A stretch of DNA of 64,000 nt from Pseudoalteromonas luteoviolacea (GCF_001696455.1 NZ_MAUJ01000010.1:62001-126000), one strand, 5' to 3'. Positions 8,801 to 18,749 are shown, numbered from the stretch's first letter. Notes: a model not told the origin generated them from the sequence alone. Numbers and translations: made by a program.

Positions 8801-9702
8801 CCGTGCAAGCTCTGTGCAGGTTGATATTCAACGATAAGCGGTAAGCTTTTCGCGTATCGACCCAATGCGCCTTCAAACGCTTCGTCTTCAAGGCGGGGAT
8901 CGTAATGCAGTGCGGTCAAAAAGCGCGGTGTCGTTGCCAAACGCGCCATCAACCACCACCATGCATATTGTGCAATGTTCTGCGGCGATGTCTCCAATGT
9001 TTCTGCAAACTGCGTAACGCCTTGCCATAGCGCAGCATCAATCTCATTTTGCACTTGCGTATAGCTTCGCTCACCTTCACTGACCGTGCCCATATTGTAT
9101 GGCAGTTGCAATGGCGCAGGGATATCCCCTGTTAAATAGTTTTGCCAGTACACTTGGCCAGCTAAACCATCCTCGTCTTGCAACATTTCTTGCTGCCAAG
9201 CGACAAAATCCGGAAATTGCAGTGCTTCTTCATCATCCGGTTGGCCACCAATGATGGCCGCGATGATTTCCAGTGATGGTAAGTCCACAGCACCTGCAAA
9301 ACCACGAAGTGCTAAATAACTTTGTTCTGGTGTTTGAACTAGTGTCAGCTGTAAATTGCAACCCACATTAGGTGCAATCTCAACAGGCGAAACCACCGCC
9401 AGCTGTGCCAGACTTGGCACGCCAACTTTTGTCCATTCAATGCTATCCACCTTTATTTTGGCATCAAAGCTGGGCACGGCACGCAACCCTTTATAGCCCT
9501 CAACTTGTTGATAGTTTGAAGCCAAACTTAAATGAGATTGCACCAGTTCATCTCCATAGCGCTGGATCTCTTGTAAACTCGTTGAACAAGGTACCAATAG
9601 CTGCACTAACGTTGAGGTATTTTCATCCCCCTTCACAAAGCGCTGCTGGTTTGCGGTCAGTACAACACCTTGCTGATATTCTTCGATGTACTCTGTGATC
9701 AT
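5890..9702 (-). CDS. NRPS, terminating module: interface(degenerate C)-A(Asp)-T-TE
   Basis: About 1270 residues. Residues 1-405 are a condensation-like domain whose HHxxxDG motif is lost (the position reads RGFAGAVD). It matches the description of interface domains that recruit aspartyl beta-hydroxylases. The A domain (about 425-900) has core motifs FTSGSTGTPKG and YATGDLARY. Aligning AADLGYT, CIKIVPSHL, KIVLGGEA and YNHYGPSEATIG with GrsA gives the code DLTKVGHIGK, the standard Asp code. A carrier domain (FFQLGGHSI) and a thioesterase with GWSMGG and a C-terminal GHQE His follow. It loads the last Asp, probably hydroxylated by the TauD domain of the preceding protein, then releases or cyclises the peptide. 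ATG 9702 overlaps the preceding stop (ATGA) and has AGGAG 8 bases upstream, better than GTG 9711. Confidence 0.9.
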   Translation of the reverse strand: MITEYIEEYQQGVVLTANQQRFVKGDENTSTLVQLLVPCSTSLQEIQRYGDELVQSHLSLASNYQQVEGYKGLRAVPSFDAKIKVDSIEWTKVGVPSLAQLAVVSPVEIAPNVGCNLQLTLVQTPEQSYLALRGFAGAVDLPSLEIIAAIIGGQPDDEEALQFPDFVAWQQEMLQDEDGLAGQVYWQNYLTGDIPAPLQLPYNMGTVSEGERSYTQVQNEIDAALWQGVTQFAETLETSPQNIAQYAWWWLMARLATTPRFLTALHYDPRLEDEAFEGALGRYAKSLPLIVEYQPAQSLHGWLGALNEQCENHRQVAQSISLAQLNTALNTTDAVVPLHSAQPDWQVSQHQALNLAVSQQGTLTLNYCQNSFSAAAVSSLLAQLAQVLRVIQSAEVHTQSSDISILSDVHKSQLLAISGAQLATPAETVIKRVAGFASSGADTVALSDANSTLTYGQLWQQVERTAQGLRARQPDSTQPVLLLLPRSTDLIVAMLASMRAGFGFVPLDPSWPQTRVDKVVAQFDNAIMIAQSVQTGVTLSALQAESDVALPTLASLETSLAYSIFTSGSTGTPKGVRIGQQQLSAYCAASCEALGLSEQNNFALTATVAADLGYTCLFNALYLGKRLCIASEKQSMDSTEFGAFLSEYQIDCIKIVPSHLQALCDLKALPYFPQKIVLGGEACPNTFLRSLQQWAPHSEIYNHYGPSEATIGVMCHRYETGDGGVAKLSQVFAGTSTYVLNQAGELCSYGEVGELFIAGAQLSDGYLGQPEHAAFMVHSALNQRVYATGDLARYMPDNSVMILGRKDDQVKVRGFRIELGEVAACIEQIDSIEHALVVADQVDGQVRLNAYLIANQYEDGTLDSEATQALQSALSLSLPEAMIPSAFMAVAQWPRLGNGKVDRKALPVFTSQTQAYEAPQGELENKLAAVFAQVLELDKVSRSASFFQLGGHSIAAIKLVKRWADREASDLHFDLGVLFQAPSVAKLASVLSTETVEQITPMNSHKAGNRQVICFHDGLGLTLSYRALAEHLNEQVNLFALEPNEADLAVHDFDALAKRYADKIIAQFDGQPIELLGWSMGGLLAAKVATLLDIAGQRVTQLYLADSWIPTAQAGNVTQLDAVNEFLTLVVDNGGESWTQRVNSYFAPLLGDKELDSEALSAHLHAFWQSVAESLPLPYSAIAAQQLAETFIKSERLKALRAVKCTLPTLPTALPTHVLWSKERLASDIDAYSKQLASNGTPLLAEQLDVGHQEVVRHLQLINVIAVQNS

Positions 9703-12700
9703 GCTAGGCACTCCTGCTCTGCTTGTGCTGTATTGGCCTCAGCCAATTGTTGTTGAGATACCATATCGCCCATCGCAACGACGATTTTTCTCGGTTCTTC
9801 ATAAGGGTCACGCGCATGGGCTGCCAACATGTTATCGAGCATCACCACGTCGCCCTTTTGCCAAGCAAATCGCACCGCACAACGCTCATAAGCTTCACCA
9901 ATCAGGGTCATTTCTTCATAGCTTATCGGCGTACCATCACCAAAGAACACATTGCGAGGTAAGTACTCGTGGCCAACCATTTCGATTAAGTCTTTGCGCA
10001 CGCTCTCTTCTAAACAAGACTCGTGGTGCAGCTGTACCTGATTAAAGAAAGACGCTTCGCCCGTTAAATGGTGCTTAATCACGCCATGGGTTTTAGTGCG
10101 GGTTTGCAAGCCACCATTATCTAGCCAACGGAACTCGGTATTGCTGGCTGTCAGCCTTGCTTCTACTTCCGCTTTATCGTCGGTTTTGTAAAAGTCCTGC
10201 CAAGCAACATCAAGATTTGGAATAAAGTTACGCACATAGAGCAGCTCTTTTTCTTTAATTTTTTCCACCAGCTCTTGTGGTAACTCTTTGAGCATACGGC
10301 GACAATCCACAATCGGCGTCGCACCGCCAACCACAGATGGCAACTCACAGAAGAACCATTGCTTGCGCGGCCACTTGTCTAGGTGAGAGCTCTCGTTGTG
10401 ATACAAGATCATCTGACGCTCAGGGTAAGGCGTCGACTTATAGGTTTTCTTACCACCTTCTTTTTTCGGCAAGTCGCCATATTGGCCATATAAACCAGGC
10501 TGAATTGCATCTGCAAATGACTCAAATTCCTGAGGTGATTGCAGTGCAAAGTTTCTAAAAATAATGCCACCGTACTGTTTTAAATAACCGTCGATCACAT
10601 CACGGTTATTGCTTGCCCAGTTAATTGGGTCAAGATCAGGGGACGTCGGCTCTACGAGAATGGGAAACTGCTCAGTGTCTGGTAAAAAATACGTTTTAAT
10701 CGGCGTGGCAGGTGCCTTCGCACGTTTTTTAAGACCTTTCTTCAATCCTGAAAATGAATTTCCGCGGGCGGCTTTTTGCATAGTTTTAAATTCCTGAATC
10801 ATTGGCGAAATTACATTGCGAACAGGCTGTTCGCTCATCTCCATGAGTTGCAATACGCATTGCTGCCAACGCCCCAACCATTGCTGCATACTCTCTGGGT
10901 TGTAAAGTTGTTTTCTAAACACCCATTGGCATTGCAACTCATCCGCCTCAATGACGAAAAGCGCACTGTCAAATTTACTGCTAATCGCACTGAGGCTATC
11001 GGCAGGTTCAAGACTAATGTCATCCATCATCCACTGCTGCTGCGGGGTGTTTTGCATGACAAACAACTGCTGTACTAATGGTTGAATATTGTTCAACCTT
11101 GGGGCATCCACTAATTCAGTCAATGACTCCAAGCCCAGCGCTTGATGGGCCATCACCTGCAGTGACAAATCCTGTGTTTGTTTAATAAAATCAATAATTA
11201 AAGAATTTTCATCAAGCTGACTACGCTGTGGTAATACCCGCACAAAAAAGCCAATCAAGGCTTCCAGCGCAGGGTTATCACGTCCTGCAAAGTCACTGCC
11301 AACCACCACATCAGGCTTATCGTTGATGGCATGTAAGAACAAGAAATAACCAGATAAAAGCAAGGCATTGAGTGATATTTGTTGTTCACTGGCAAAGGCT
11401 TTTAAGCGCTTGGTTTGATCTGCGTCAAATGCGCCAACCACTAACCCCCCTTCATTACTCAATTGCGCAGGGCGTGGGTAGTGATTTGGCAATGCACTGT
11501 TTGCCGGTGCCGCGGCTAAATGGTCGCGCCAATAAGCTCTCAGCGCGTCCCCGGACTCACCACTGAGTAGCGTTTGCTGCCAGCTGGCATAATCCACATA
11601 GTCAAACTGTAATGGCGACCAACTTGGTGGCTGCTGACTCGCAAGCGCCTGATATGCCGTCGCCAAGTCGCCAATCAATACACTCATCGACCAGCCATCG
11701 GAAATTATATGATGCGTACTGACCGACAATTGATACTCGCTTTGTCCAAGCTGAATGAGCATGGCGCGCAGCAACGGCGCTTTTGTCAAATCAAATGGCT
11801 GATTTTCAAAGTCGCGCTGCAGTTGCTGGCTTTGCGCTGTGCGCTCGCCTTCATTTAAATCCGTCAGTACCTCCACCGCCAGTTTAAAATCAAGCTGCTC
11901 ACTGACTTGCATACTGGCTTCACCCAAGTGCTCAACAAAGCGCATGCGCAACGAGGCATGGCGTGCAATCACTAAGTCAAACGCTTGCTGTAGCAGGTCA
12001 ACATCCAGCGCGCCACGCAAGGTGACCGCACCTGAGATATTAAACGCGTGCTTGTCTTGCGCTTTTACCAGTTGATCCGATAACCACAAGCTCAGCTGTG
12101 CTGGTGCTAATTCATAACTCGGCTGAGCTGCGACTTTGACCAGCTGAGGTCGCTGAGTACTGTCTGCTTTGCTTAATAACGTGGCTAAAGCGGCGACATT
12201 GGGTGCATCAAACACATCTTTTACTGTGCAGTTGCACTCGAGTGTCTCACTGATGCGACTGGCCAATTGCAGTGCGCTAATGGAGTCGCCACCCAAGGTA
12301 AAGAAATCATCTTCACGGCCAATCGGTGAGGTCTTAAGGACGGTTTGCCAAATCTCGGCCAATTGCTGCTCTTGCTCATTTGCAGGCTCAACATAGTCTT
12401 CACTTTGGCCATCTTGTGCTTTTGGCAAAGCATGTCTATCGATTTTGCCTGAGTTATTCAGTGGCAACTTATCCAATACCATGATCACACTTGGCACCAT
12501 GTAATGTGGCAATTGCGCTGCTAGTTGTGCTTGTAGTGTACTGCTTTCCAGTCCATGCCCAGCCACATAAGCCACCAAACGCGTGCCGGTTGGTAACTCT
12601 TCCGCGATTACCACGGCTTCAGCCACATCTGACTGTTGGTAAAAGTGTGCTTCAATTTCACCTAGCTCGATTCTAAAGCCACGAATTTTCACCTGATGGT

Positions 12701-15278
12701 CGGTACGTCCCAAATATTCCAACTGACCTGCGTGGTTGTACTTCACTAAATCCCCGGTGCGATACAAGCGGCTGCCCGCGTGACAAAAGGGGTTGGCAAT
12801 AAAGCGCTCAGCACTGAGTTCAGGACGATTTAAATAACCACGGGCGAGACCATCACCCGCAATATATAACTCACCTGCAACGCCATTTGGCACTGAATTT
12901 AACGCGCCGTCCAAAACATAAAATTGATTCGCACGTACGGTTTCACCAAGGTGAATATGGGGCGTCACAACCTGCTGACAAGAAGACCAAATGGTGGTTT
13001 CCGTCGGTCCGTACATGTTCCAAAGGGTGACTTGCTTATCGAGTAACTCGGCAGCCAATTCAGCAGGGAGTGCTTCCCCCCCACACAGGCCCAGTATTGG
13101 TTTTTCAATTAAGTTCTGCGCCAGCAAGGCACGCCATCCCGCTGGCGTGGCTTGAATCACAGAGACATCCGTCAAAAGAGCAGTACTAAGCTGGCTTTGC
13201 TGCTGAGCAATCAGTACCTTCGCGCCTACATACAAGGGCAAATGTAATTCAAGACCAGAAATATCAAACGACAAAGACGTCAGCGCCAGCACCGTATCTT
13301 CACGTTGCAGAGCAAATTTGTTCTGCATGGCTGCTAAAAAGTTACTGAGGTTTTGGTGGCTAATGGCCACCCCTTTTGGCTTGCCAGTTGAGCCCGAGGT
13401 ATAAATCACATACGCCAATTGCGCAGGGTGGATAGTGACACTCGGGGCCGCATTCTCATAACCTTGCAAAGATAACGTCGCGGTATTGCATTGATTGATC
13501 TCTGTTTTCACCGGTGCTGCGAGGTTATGCAGCACCAACTGTGAGCCACTGTGCGAGAGGATATACTCAATGCGTGATTGCGGTAACTTGGGATCTACAG
13601 GGACATAAGCACCACCTGCGCGCAGTACTGCCAACATGGCCACCAGCATATCCACATCACGCTCATACATCAGCGCCACTTTTTGCTCGCTTTGCAAGCC
13701 CTCAGCCAACAGGTAATTGGCCAATTGCGCGCTACGCATATCAAGCTGTGCATATGTCAATGAAGTGCCTTGCAAATCAGATGCGGCAATGTGTTCCTGA
13801 TGTGTGACAAAGTTCTGCGCCAATAAAGACAAATAATCCACGGCTGGCGCAACTTGCTCTGCCTTTTCTGGTATAGCGTTTACAGACACATTCCCAAGTG
13901 CCACATCTGGCGCGCTGGTTAACTTGGAGGCAAATGCAACAAAGGATGCCAATAAGCGCTCTAACACTGGCAGGTCATAGTATTTTGGATCGCCTTCAAA
14001 TTGGATCAATAAGGTATCAGCTTGCTCAATCACTTCTAATGAAAGCGGGAACTTGGCTTCAAACATGTCGACCACAATGGGCGTCAGTGGCAGTGGCATA
14101 GGTCCATCACTGCTGGGCTTGTACTCTGAAAAGTTGTACATGGCTTGGAAATGACTTTGCTCACCCATTTGCTGCCAGCCAAGCTCTCTGGCCAACCACT
14201 CATAAGGGATAAGCTGATGCTCAATCACCGTCAGCGTATGCTGCTGTACAGCTTTGGCAACCTCCACCAAGGTGCGCTCGGGCAATGCCTCATTTTTATA
14301 CAGCTGCGTGTTGACAAAAAAGCCAACAATCTCGCTAATATCCGGATGATTTCTAGCGGCTGTCGGCACACCCAATAAAAACTGCTGTGCGTCACTAAAG
14401 CGAGATAAAACTATCTGATACAGCGCCATGGTTAACGATGAAACCGTCAGGTTATGTTGCTGACTGAGCTGTCTCAATGCGCGGGTTTGCTGGGCAGATA
14501 ACGGCGATTTTGCCACCACGGCATAACGCTCATCACCCATTTTTTCTGCTTTTGGTAGCGCAAGATGTTGAGGCTCAAAATTCACATAGCTTTGCCAATA
14601 CAAACACGCTTGTTGTCCCATTTCAGACTCAAGGGCATCACGCTGCCACTGGGCGTAATCTAAATATCGCAACCCTGTAGGTAACAGTGGCTCACCAAAA
14701 TAGGCCCGCACTAAGTCTCTTAAAATCAAATTCAAAGACCACCCGTCACTGGCAATATGATGGTTGTCTAACAGTAAAATCCCGCCTTTGCCGTAAACCA
14801 TCCAAGCGGCGCGCATTAACGGCGCACAGCGCAAGTCAAACGGCTGGGCAAACCACGTCGTCACGGTATTCGAACCCAAGACATCGGCCGCAGAACATGC
14901 TTGCAACGATGTATCTAACGTCAATATTGACAATGGCACTTGCGTATTCTCAACCAAATACTGTTGCGGTGCATTGTCATTGCTAAAGCGCGTCGCCAGC
15001 GCCTGATGGGTATTTACCAAGGTATTTAGCGCCGCTTGCAGTTTGTCGATGTCCAAAGGCGTCTCGATGTAAAATGCACGAGGGACATTGTATGAAATCG
15101 ACTCTGGCGTTAATTGCTGTTGTAACCACAACCTTTGCTGTTGAAAAGACAAGTTGCCAAAAGTGTCTGGGTGTTTCGGGATCTGATTGTCAGTCTCTGG
15201 GTGCTCAGCGAGCAGCTCACCAAGTAATTCAAGGTCCAGTTCATCTGCAAGCACATCAAGAATATCGTCGTTGTTCAT
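9699..15278 (-). CDS. NRPS C-A(Gly)-T-C with C-terminal TauD-type aspartyl beta-hydroxylase
   Basis: 1859 residues. An acidic N-terminal helix (about 1-33, DDILDVLADELDLELL) looks like a docking segment. Then come C (about 40-465, NHHIASDG), A (485-970, YTSGSTGKPKG), T (985-1050, FFTLGGDSI), a second C (1065-1490, THHIISDG), a basic linker (GLKKGLKKRAK) and an Fe(II)/2-oxoglutarate dioxygenase (about 1540-1845). The A code reads DILQLGMIWK, essentially the Gly code. The dioxygenase has the HNE facial-triad start (LYHNESSH) and the distal DNMLAAHARDP histidine plus a PRK motif, as in SyrP/AsnO-type hydroxylases. The second C should join Gly to the Asp on the next protein, which lacks an active C. 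TauD should hydroxylate Asp-S-carrier. The stop overlaps the next start. Confidence 0.9.
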   Translation of the reverse strand: MNNDDILDVLADELDLELLGELLAEHPETDNQIPKHPDTFGNLSFQQQRLWLQQQLTPESISYNVPRAFYIETPLDIDKLQAALNTLVNTHQALATRFSNDNAPQQYLVENTQVPLSILTLDTSLQACSAADVLGSNTVTTWFAQPFDLRCAPLMRAAWMVYGKGGILLLDNHHIASDGWSLNLILRDLVRAYFGEPLLPTGLRYLDYAQWQRDALESEMGQQACLYWQSYVNFEPQHLALPKAEKMGDERYAVVAKSPLSAQQTRALRQLSQQHNLTVSSLTMALYQIVLSRFSDAQQFLLGVPTAARNHPDISEIVGFFVNTQLYKNEALPERTLVEVAKAVQQHTLTVIEHQLIPYEWLARELGWQQMGEQSHFQAMYNFSEYKPSSDGPMPLPLTPIVVDMFEAKFPLSLEVIEQADTLLIQFEGDPKYYDLPVLERLLASFVAFASKLTSAPDVALGNVSVNAIPEKAEQVAPAVDYLSLLAQNFVTHQEHIAASDLQGTSLTYAQLDMRSAQLANYLLAEGLQSEQKVALMYERDVDMLVAMLAVLRAGGAYVPVDPKLPQSRIEYILSHSGSQLVLHNLAAPVKTEINQCNTATLSLQGYENAAPSVTIHPAQLAYVIYTSGSTGKPKGVAISHQNLSNFLAAMQNKFALQREDTVLALTSLSFDISGLELHLPLYVGAKVLIAQQQSQLSTALLTDVSVIQATPAGWRALLAQNLIEKPILGLCGGEALPAELAAELLDKQVTLWNMYGPTETTIWSSCQQVVTPHIHLGETVRANQFYVLDGALNSVPNGVAGELYIAGDGLARGYLNRPELSAERFIANPFCHAGSRLYRTGDLVKYNHAGQLEYLGRTDHQVKIRGFRIELGEIEAHFYQQSDVAEAVVIAEELPTGTRLVAYVAGHGLESSTLQAQLAAQLPHYMVPSVIMVLDKLPLNNSGKIDRHALPKAQDGQSEDYVEPANEQEQQLAEIWQTVLKTSPIGREDDFFTLGGDSISALQLASRISETLECNCTVKDVFDAPNVAALATLLSKADSTQRPQLVKVAAQPSYELAPAQLSLWLSDQLVKAQDKHAFNISGAVTLRGALDVDLLQQAFDLVIARHASLRMRFVEHLGEASMQVSEQLDFKLAVEVLTDLNEGERTAQSQQLQRDFENQPFDLTKAPLLRAMLIQLGQSEYQLSVSTHHIISDGWSMSVLIGDLATAYQALASQQPPSWSPLQFDYVDYASWQQTLLSGESGDALRAYWRDHLAAAPANSALPNHYPRPAQLSNEGGLVVGAFDADQTKRLKAFASEQQISLNALLLSGYFLFLHAINDKPDVVVGSDFAGRDNPALEALIGFFVRVLPQRSQLDENSLIIDFIKQTQDLSLQVMAHQALGLESLTELVDAPRLNNIQPLVQQLFVMQNTPQQQWMMDDISLEPADSLSAISSKFDSALFVIEADELQCQWVFRKQLYNPESMQQWLGRWQQCVLQLMEMSEQPVRNVISPMIQEFKTMQKAARGNSFSGLKKGLKKRAKAPATPIKTYFLPDTEQFPILVEPTSPDLDPINWASNNRDVIDGYLKQYGGIIFRNFALQSPQEFESFADAIQPGLYGQYGDLPKKEGGKKTYKSTPYPERQMILYHNESSHLDKWPRKQWFFCELPSVVGGATPIVDCRRMLKELPQELVEKIKEKELLYVRNFIPNLDVAWQDFYKTDDKAEVEARLTASNTEFRWLDNGGLQTRTKTHGVIKHHLTGEASFFNQVQLHHESCLEESVRKDLIEMVGHEYLPRNVFFGDGTPISYEEMTLIGEAYERCAVRFAWQKGDVVMLDNMLAAHARDPYEEPRKIVVAMGDMVSQQQLAEANTAQAEQECLA

Positions 15279-15300
15279 GTGTATCTCGAAAAAAGGAAAA

Positions 15301-15317
15301 GGGAGTCGCCGACTCCC
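15301..15317 (-). terminator. Intercistronic terminator-like hairpin
   Basis: A perfect 7-bp stem GGGAGTC / GACTCCC with a 3-base loop is followed on the - strand by TTTTCCTTTTTT. It stands only 22 bases before the start codon of the C-A-T-C-TauD gene, leaving no room for a separate promoter, so it must be read through or act as a processing or stabilising element. Confidence 0.75.
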
Positions 15318-15345
15318 ATATACAAAGTTGAATGGATTACGTGTA

Positions 15346-18300
15346 TTAGCTGCCCAAGCCGAGCTTTTGCTGCAGCGCTTTGCGCTGCTCGGGCGACAGT
15401 GTTGCCAGTTTTAATTGCGTCATGGCGATTTTTTCTAATTTTTGCGGATTGCTATGCTGTGTGCTCAAAGCCGCTGCAAATTTCACTATGGTGGCGTTGT
15501 CAAACACGAGGGTTGGCTCAACATCCATGAGCAGCTGCTGCTTAATGCGCGTCACCAGTTTAATGGCGGCTAAAGAATGACCGCCAAGGTCAAAGAAGCT
15601 CGCATCACAACTGACTTTGTCCAGCTCAAGAATATTTGCCAGCGCATCCGCCAACCATGTCTCTAATTGCGTGCTAGGCGCAACATAATGGTGAATTTGT
15701 AACTTTGTAACGTCAGGCAACTGGCTGCGATCAACCTTACCATTCGCCAGCAGAGGCAACTGTTCAAGCGCCACAAAAAACTGTGGCACCATGGCTTCAG
15801 GTAACTGTGCACGTAAACTGGTTTGAAGGTATTGGTTCACATCCCCTGTCAATAGGCCGACAGTGGCGTCACCTTGATAACTGAATCCTGTTAAATAAGC
15901 CACTAGCGCGGTTTGACCAGCCACTTTATGCGCCGTGACATAACAGCCTACCGAAGTAAGGCAGCGGCTCACGGCAGCGGCAACATCATTGGGCTCAACA
16001 CGGAAACCGCGAATCTGCACCTGATCATCCTTACGGCCAGATAAGCTTATACTGCCATCGGGCATATATCTGGCAACGTCGCCTGTAGGATATAAGCGCG
16101 GTGCCCACGGACTGTCAGTAATAAAGCCTTCATGCTCACCTTTACCAAGGTAACCACGAGCCAGCTGTGTGCCAGCAATATGTAGCTCACCTTGTTCCCC
16201 CATCGCACAGAGCACCCCTTGCTCGTTCAGAATATAAATCGAGGTACCTGCAAACGCTTTGCTCAACTTGGCAACGGTGCCTGCATAACTGGTTAAGTCA
16301 TGATATTGGTGAGACAGCACTCCGACGGTCGCCTCGGTTGGACCATAGTGATTAAAAACTTGTGTGCTTGGGCTAAGCTGATGAATTTTTTGTAGCAAAG
16401 TCGGCGCACTCGCCTCTCCACCCAAAATTAATTTGTGCGGCAGCGCTTTGGGCTCAGCTTCCAATAATGCTTGCAGATGTGAAGGCACAATTTTCACCAC
16501 CTCAATCTGATGTGCCGTGATAAATTGCGCAAAGGCCTGCCCTTCTCTAACTGCTTGTTCAGGCGCAACGATGAGGCTGCCACCATTATAAAAAGCGTTA
16601 AACAAACAGGTGTTACCAATGTCCGCCGCCACGGTTGAAGTCAAACCATAGCGCTCAGCCCCCAAATTAAGTGCCTCACTAGAACCAAAACAATAATGCG
16701 CCAATTGGCCATGTTCAATCACCACGCCTTTGGGGGTGCCCGTCGAGCCTGAAGTAAACAACACATACGCCGCTTGCTGCGCATTAGGTAGCGCAATGGT
16801 TTCCACTGTAGTGAGTTGTTCAGCCTCACTGAGTAGCGCCGCTAAGCCCAATACATGGTCATAACTTTGCTCGCCAATATGACACGAAGCGCTCGCCGCA
16901 GAGATGATTTGCGCTTGGCGCGCTTCAGGCCACACCGGATCAACAGGACAGTATGCCGCGCCCAAACGTTGAATGGCTAAAATCACCAAGACTTGCTCAA
17001 AGCTACGCGGTAAAGCCACAGTGACGATGTCATTACTCACCACCCCCTTATTTTTCAGTACCTGAGCAATGCGCAGCAAACGATTGTTCAGTGCTGCGTA
17101 ATCAAGGCTTTGCTGGCCATCGGTCAGTGCCAATACATCATTTTGCTGTGCAAACTGCGTCATTTTATCAAACAGCAAAGGCACATCAGTGGCTGGGCGG
17201 TTGAGTCCCAAGTGGCGCTGTTGCTCTTGCTCAGTGGCAATGGGCAATGCACCAATTGGCGTATGAAGCTGGTTATCTAATTGCATCAACAGGTGTTGAT
17301 ATTGCGCAAGCAGTGCCTGTACGGCATCCGCACTGTAGGCTTGGCTATCATAATGCAGTGTGAGTACCGCCTCATCTTCTTGCAACACACACATCAAATG
17401 CAGCTCACTGCTATCATCTAAACGCAGTAGCTGCCCCTGCGCTTCACCATGCCATACCTGCATCAGACAGCGCGGTGCGGTGTTTAATCCATACTGGCCA
17501 TTACCTGCAAAGGACTCAGCCCATTCAACATGCTGCTCATTTTGAAAATCAAAGTGATTTAACCAAGCACTGAGCGTTTGTGTGGGGCTCACTTCAATGG
17601 CCAGTGGTAAATGTAATTGATACACACCCAGTGCCCCTTCAAGCTCTTCGCTGATTTGTCTGGCATCGTAGCCAAGACCACCAACAAAGCCCTTATTTTG
17701 GCTGATCCTGGCAAGCAATAACCACCACGCCGCCTGTAATATAACATCACTGTCTAGTTCAAGTTGCTCGGCAAGATTATCAATGCGCTGCAATAACGAT
17801 GAGTCCAAGGTGCTCACCTGACTTTGCTGAGCTTGCCTATCACTAACCTCCGGCGCTTTGCGATAAGGTAAGTGAAAGTGCTTATCAAGCTGTTGTAATT
17901 GATTGCCCACTTGCTGCCAGTAAGCCGCCCCTTGGGCCGCTTCTGGCACAGAATTGGTCTCTTTCACCCAGGCTAAAAAGTCAGGGTATTGAACCACATC
18001 GTCATCACACTCAGTGCCATGCACTAATCCATTAATATAGTCATAAACACTGGCAATATCTAAGGCCAGCGCATTGGCGTGGACCAATAAGTAGGTGTGT
18101 TGCTGTGCCTCAAAGTGAGTTAATTGAATATTGTGTCCCTGCGCCGCATTTAAAGATATGGGGATTAACTTTGCGCGTTCTACCGCCGTTAAATCCGCAG
18201 TACTGTCTAGTGCTTCACAAACAGGTGTCGCCGATTCGACAGGCATCTGATGAATGTCGTCTTGCCCCTCGATTTGCACAAACGCAAACTGCAATATCAG

Positions 18301-18480
18301 CTGCTGCTGAGCAATCGCTGTTGCTCGCTGACTTATCACTGACTTGCTTAAATCTGATGCTATCGGCACCAATACACTATGTACCGCGAGTGTACTGTGC
18401 TCATGTGTTGATACGTGTTGTTTTTGTTGAACACTCAGGCCAAGGCCCTGCGGATATGCATCAATATACTTTTGCATCAT
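15346..18480 (-). CDS. NRPS interface(degenerate C)-A(Asp)-T
   Basis: About 1044 residues, paralogous to the first 985 residues of the terminating NRPS at 5890-9702. The first 440 residues are a condensation-like domain with the catalytic motif destroyed (HANALALD at the HHxxxDG place), an interface-type domain. The A domain (FTSGSTGTPKG, YPTGDVARY) gives DITKIGHVGK from AADIGNT, VVKIVPSHL, LILGGEA and FNHYGPTEATVG, an Asp-type code. The carrier motif is FFDLGGHSL. The C-terminal tail ATLSPEQRKALQQKL resembles a short docking helix. The frame stays open upstream to GTG 18648. I place the start at 18480 because the paralogue begins at the same point and AAGAGA lies before it. No residue upstream of 18480 looks like NRPS. 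The Asp loaded here is likely hydroxylated in trans. Confidence 0.87.
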   Translation of the reverse strand: MMQKYIDAYPQGLGLSVQQKQHVSTHEHSTLAVHSVLVPIASDLSKSVISQRATAIAQQQLILQFAFVQIEGQDDIHQMPVESATPVCEALDSTADLTAVERAKLIPISLNAAQGHNIQLTHFEAQQHTYLLVHANALALDIASVYDYINGLVHGTECDDDVVQYPDFLAWVKETNSVPEAAQGAAYWQQVGNQLQQLDKHFHLPYRKAPEVSDRQAQQSQVSTLDSSLLQRIDNLAEQLELDSDVILQAAWWLLLARISQNKGFVGGLGYDARQISEELEGALGVYQLHLPLAIEVSPTQTLSAWLNHFDFQNEQHVEWAESFAGNGQYGLNTAPRCLMQVWHGEAQGQLLRLDDSSELHLMCVLQEDEAVLTLHYDSQAYSADAVQALLAQYQHLLMQLDNQLHTPIGALPIATEQEQQRHLGLNRPATDVPLLFDKMTQFAQQNDVLALTDGQQSLDYAALNNRLLRIAQVLKNKGVVSNDIVTVALPRSFEQVLVILAIQRLGAAYCPVDPVWPEARQAQIISAASASCHIGEQSYDHVLGLAALLSEAEQLTTVETIALPNAQQAAYVLFTSGSTGTPKGVVIEHGQLAHYCFGSSEALNLGAERYGLTSTVAADIGNTCLFNAFYNGGSLIVAPEQAVREGQAFAQFITAHQIEVVKIVPSHLQALLEAEPKALPHKLILGGEASAPTLLQKIHQLSPSTQVFNHYGPTEATVGVLSHQYHDLTSYAGTVAKLSKAFAGTSIYILNEQGVLCAMGEQGELHIAGTQLARGYLGKGEHEGFITDSPWAPRLYPTGDVARYMPDGSISLSGRKDDQVQIRGFRVEPNDVAAAVSRCLTSVGCYVTAHKVAGQTALVAYLTGFSYQGDATVGLLTGDVNQYLQTSLRAQLPEAMVPQFFVALEQLPLLANGKVDRSQLPDVTKLQIHHYVAPSTQLETWLADALANILELDKVSCDASFFDLGGHSLAAIKLVTRIKQQLLMDVEPTLVFDNATIVKFAAALSTQHSNPQKLEKIAMTQLKLATLSPEQRKALQQKLGLGS

Positions 18481-18749
18481 GCCAAATGTCTCTTGCAGTA
18501 AAGTTGGAGCCATTTGGCACACAGGGTTGCATCCAAACAGCCCATTATGAATTAACCAATAATGTGCTTCCCCTAGGCGTTTGCAGCCAATCACATTGGC
18601 ATAAGCAGTGCGTTTCACAGCACCATGCATTGGGCGTTGTTTGCCCACAATCTAGGGATGTCTTTTAATGACGAGCAAGGTAGGTTTTTTTTTAAGGAAA
18701 ACACGCAAGAATGTAGCTTTACCCGCCAAGCTGCTGGCAAGAAAATGAA

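Noticed and set aside
5890..18480. At first both Asp-module A domains seemed to lack Asp235, hinting at a non-alpha-amino substrate.
   Set aside because: Shifting the alignment by two positions puts AADLG-T on Asp235-Leu236-Thr239 and yields DLTKVGHIGK and DITKIGHVGK, ordinary Asp-type codes.
18481..18648. N-terminal extension of the Asp-specific NRPS to GTG 18648.
   Set aside because: No ribosome site, no similarity to the paralogue at 5890-9702, and the paralogue starts at the position equal to 18480.
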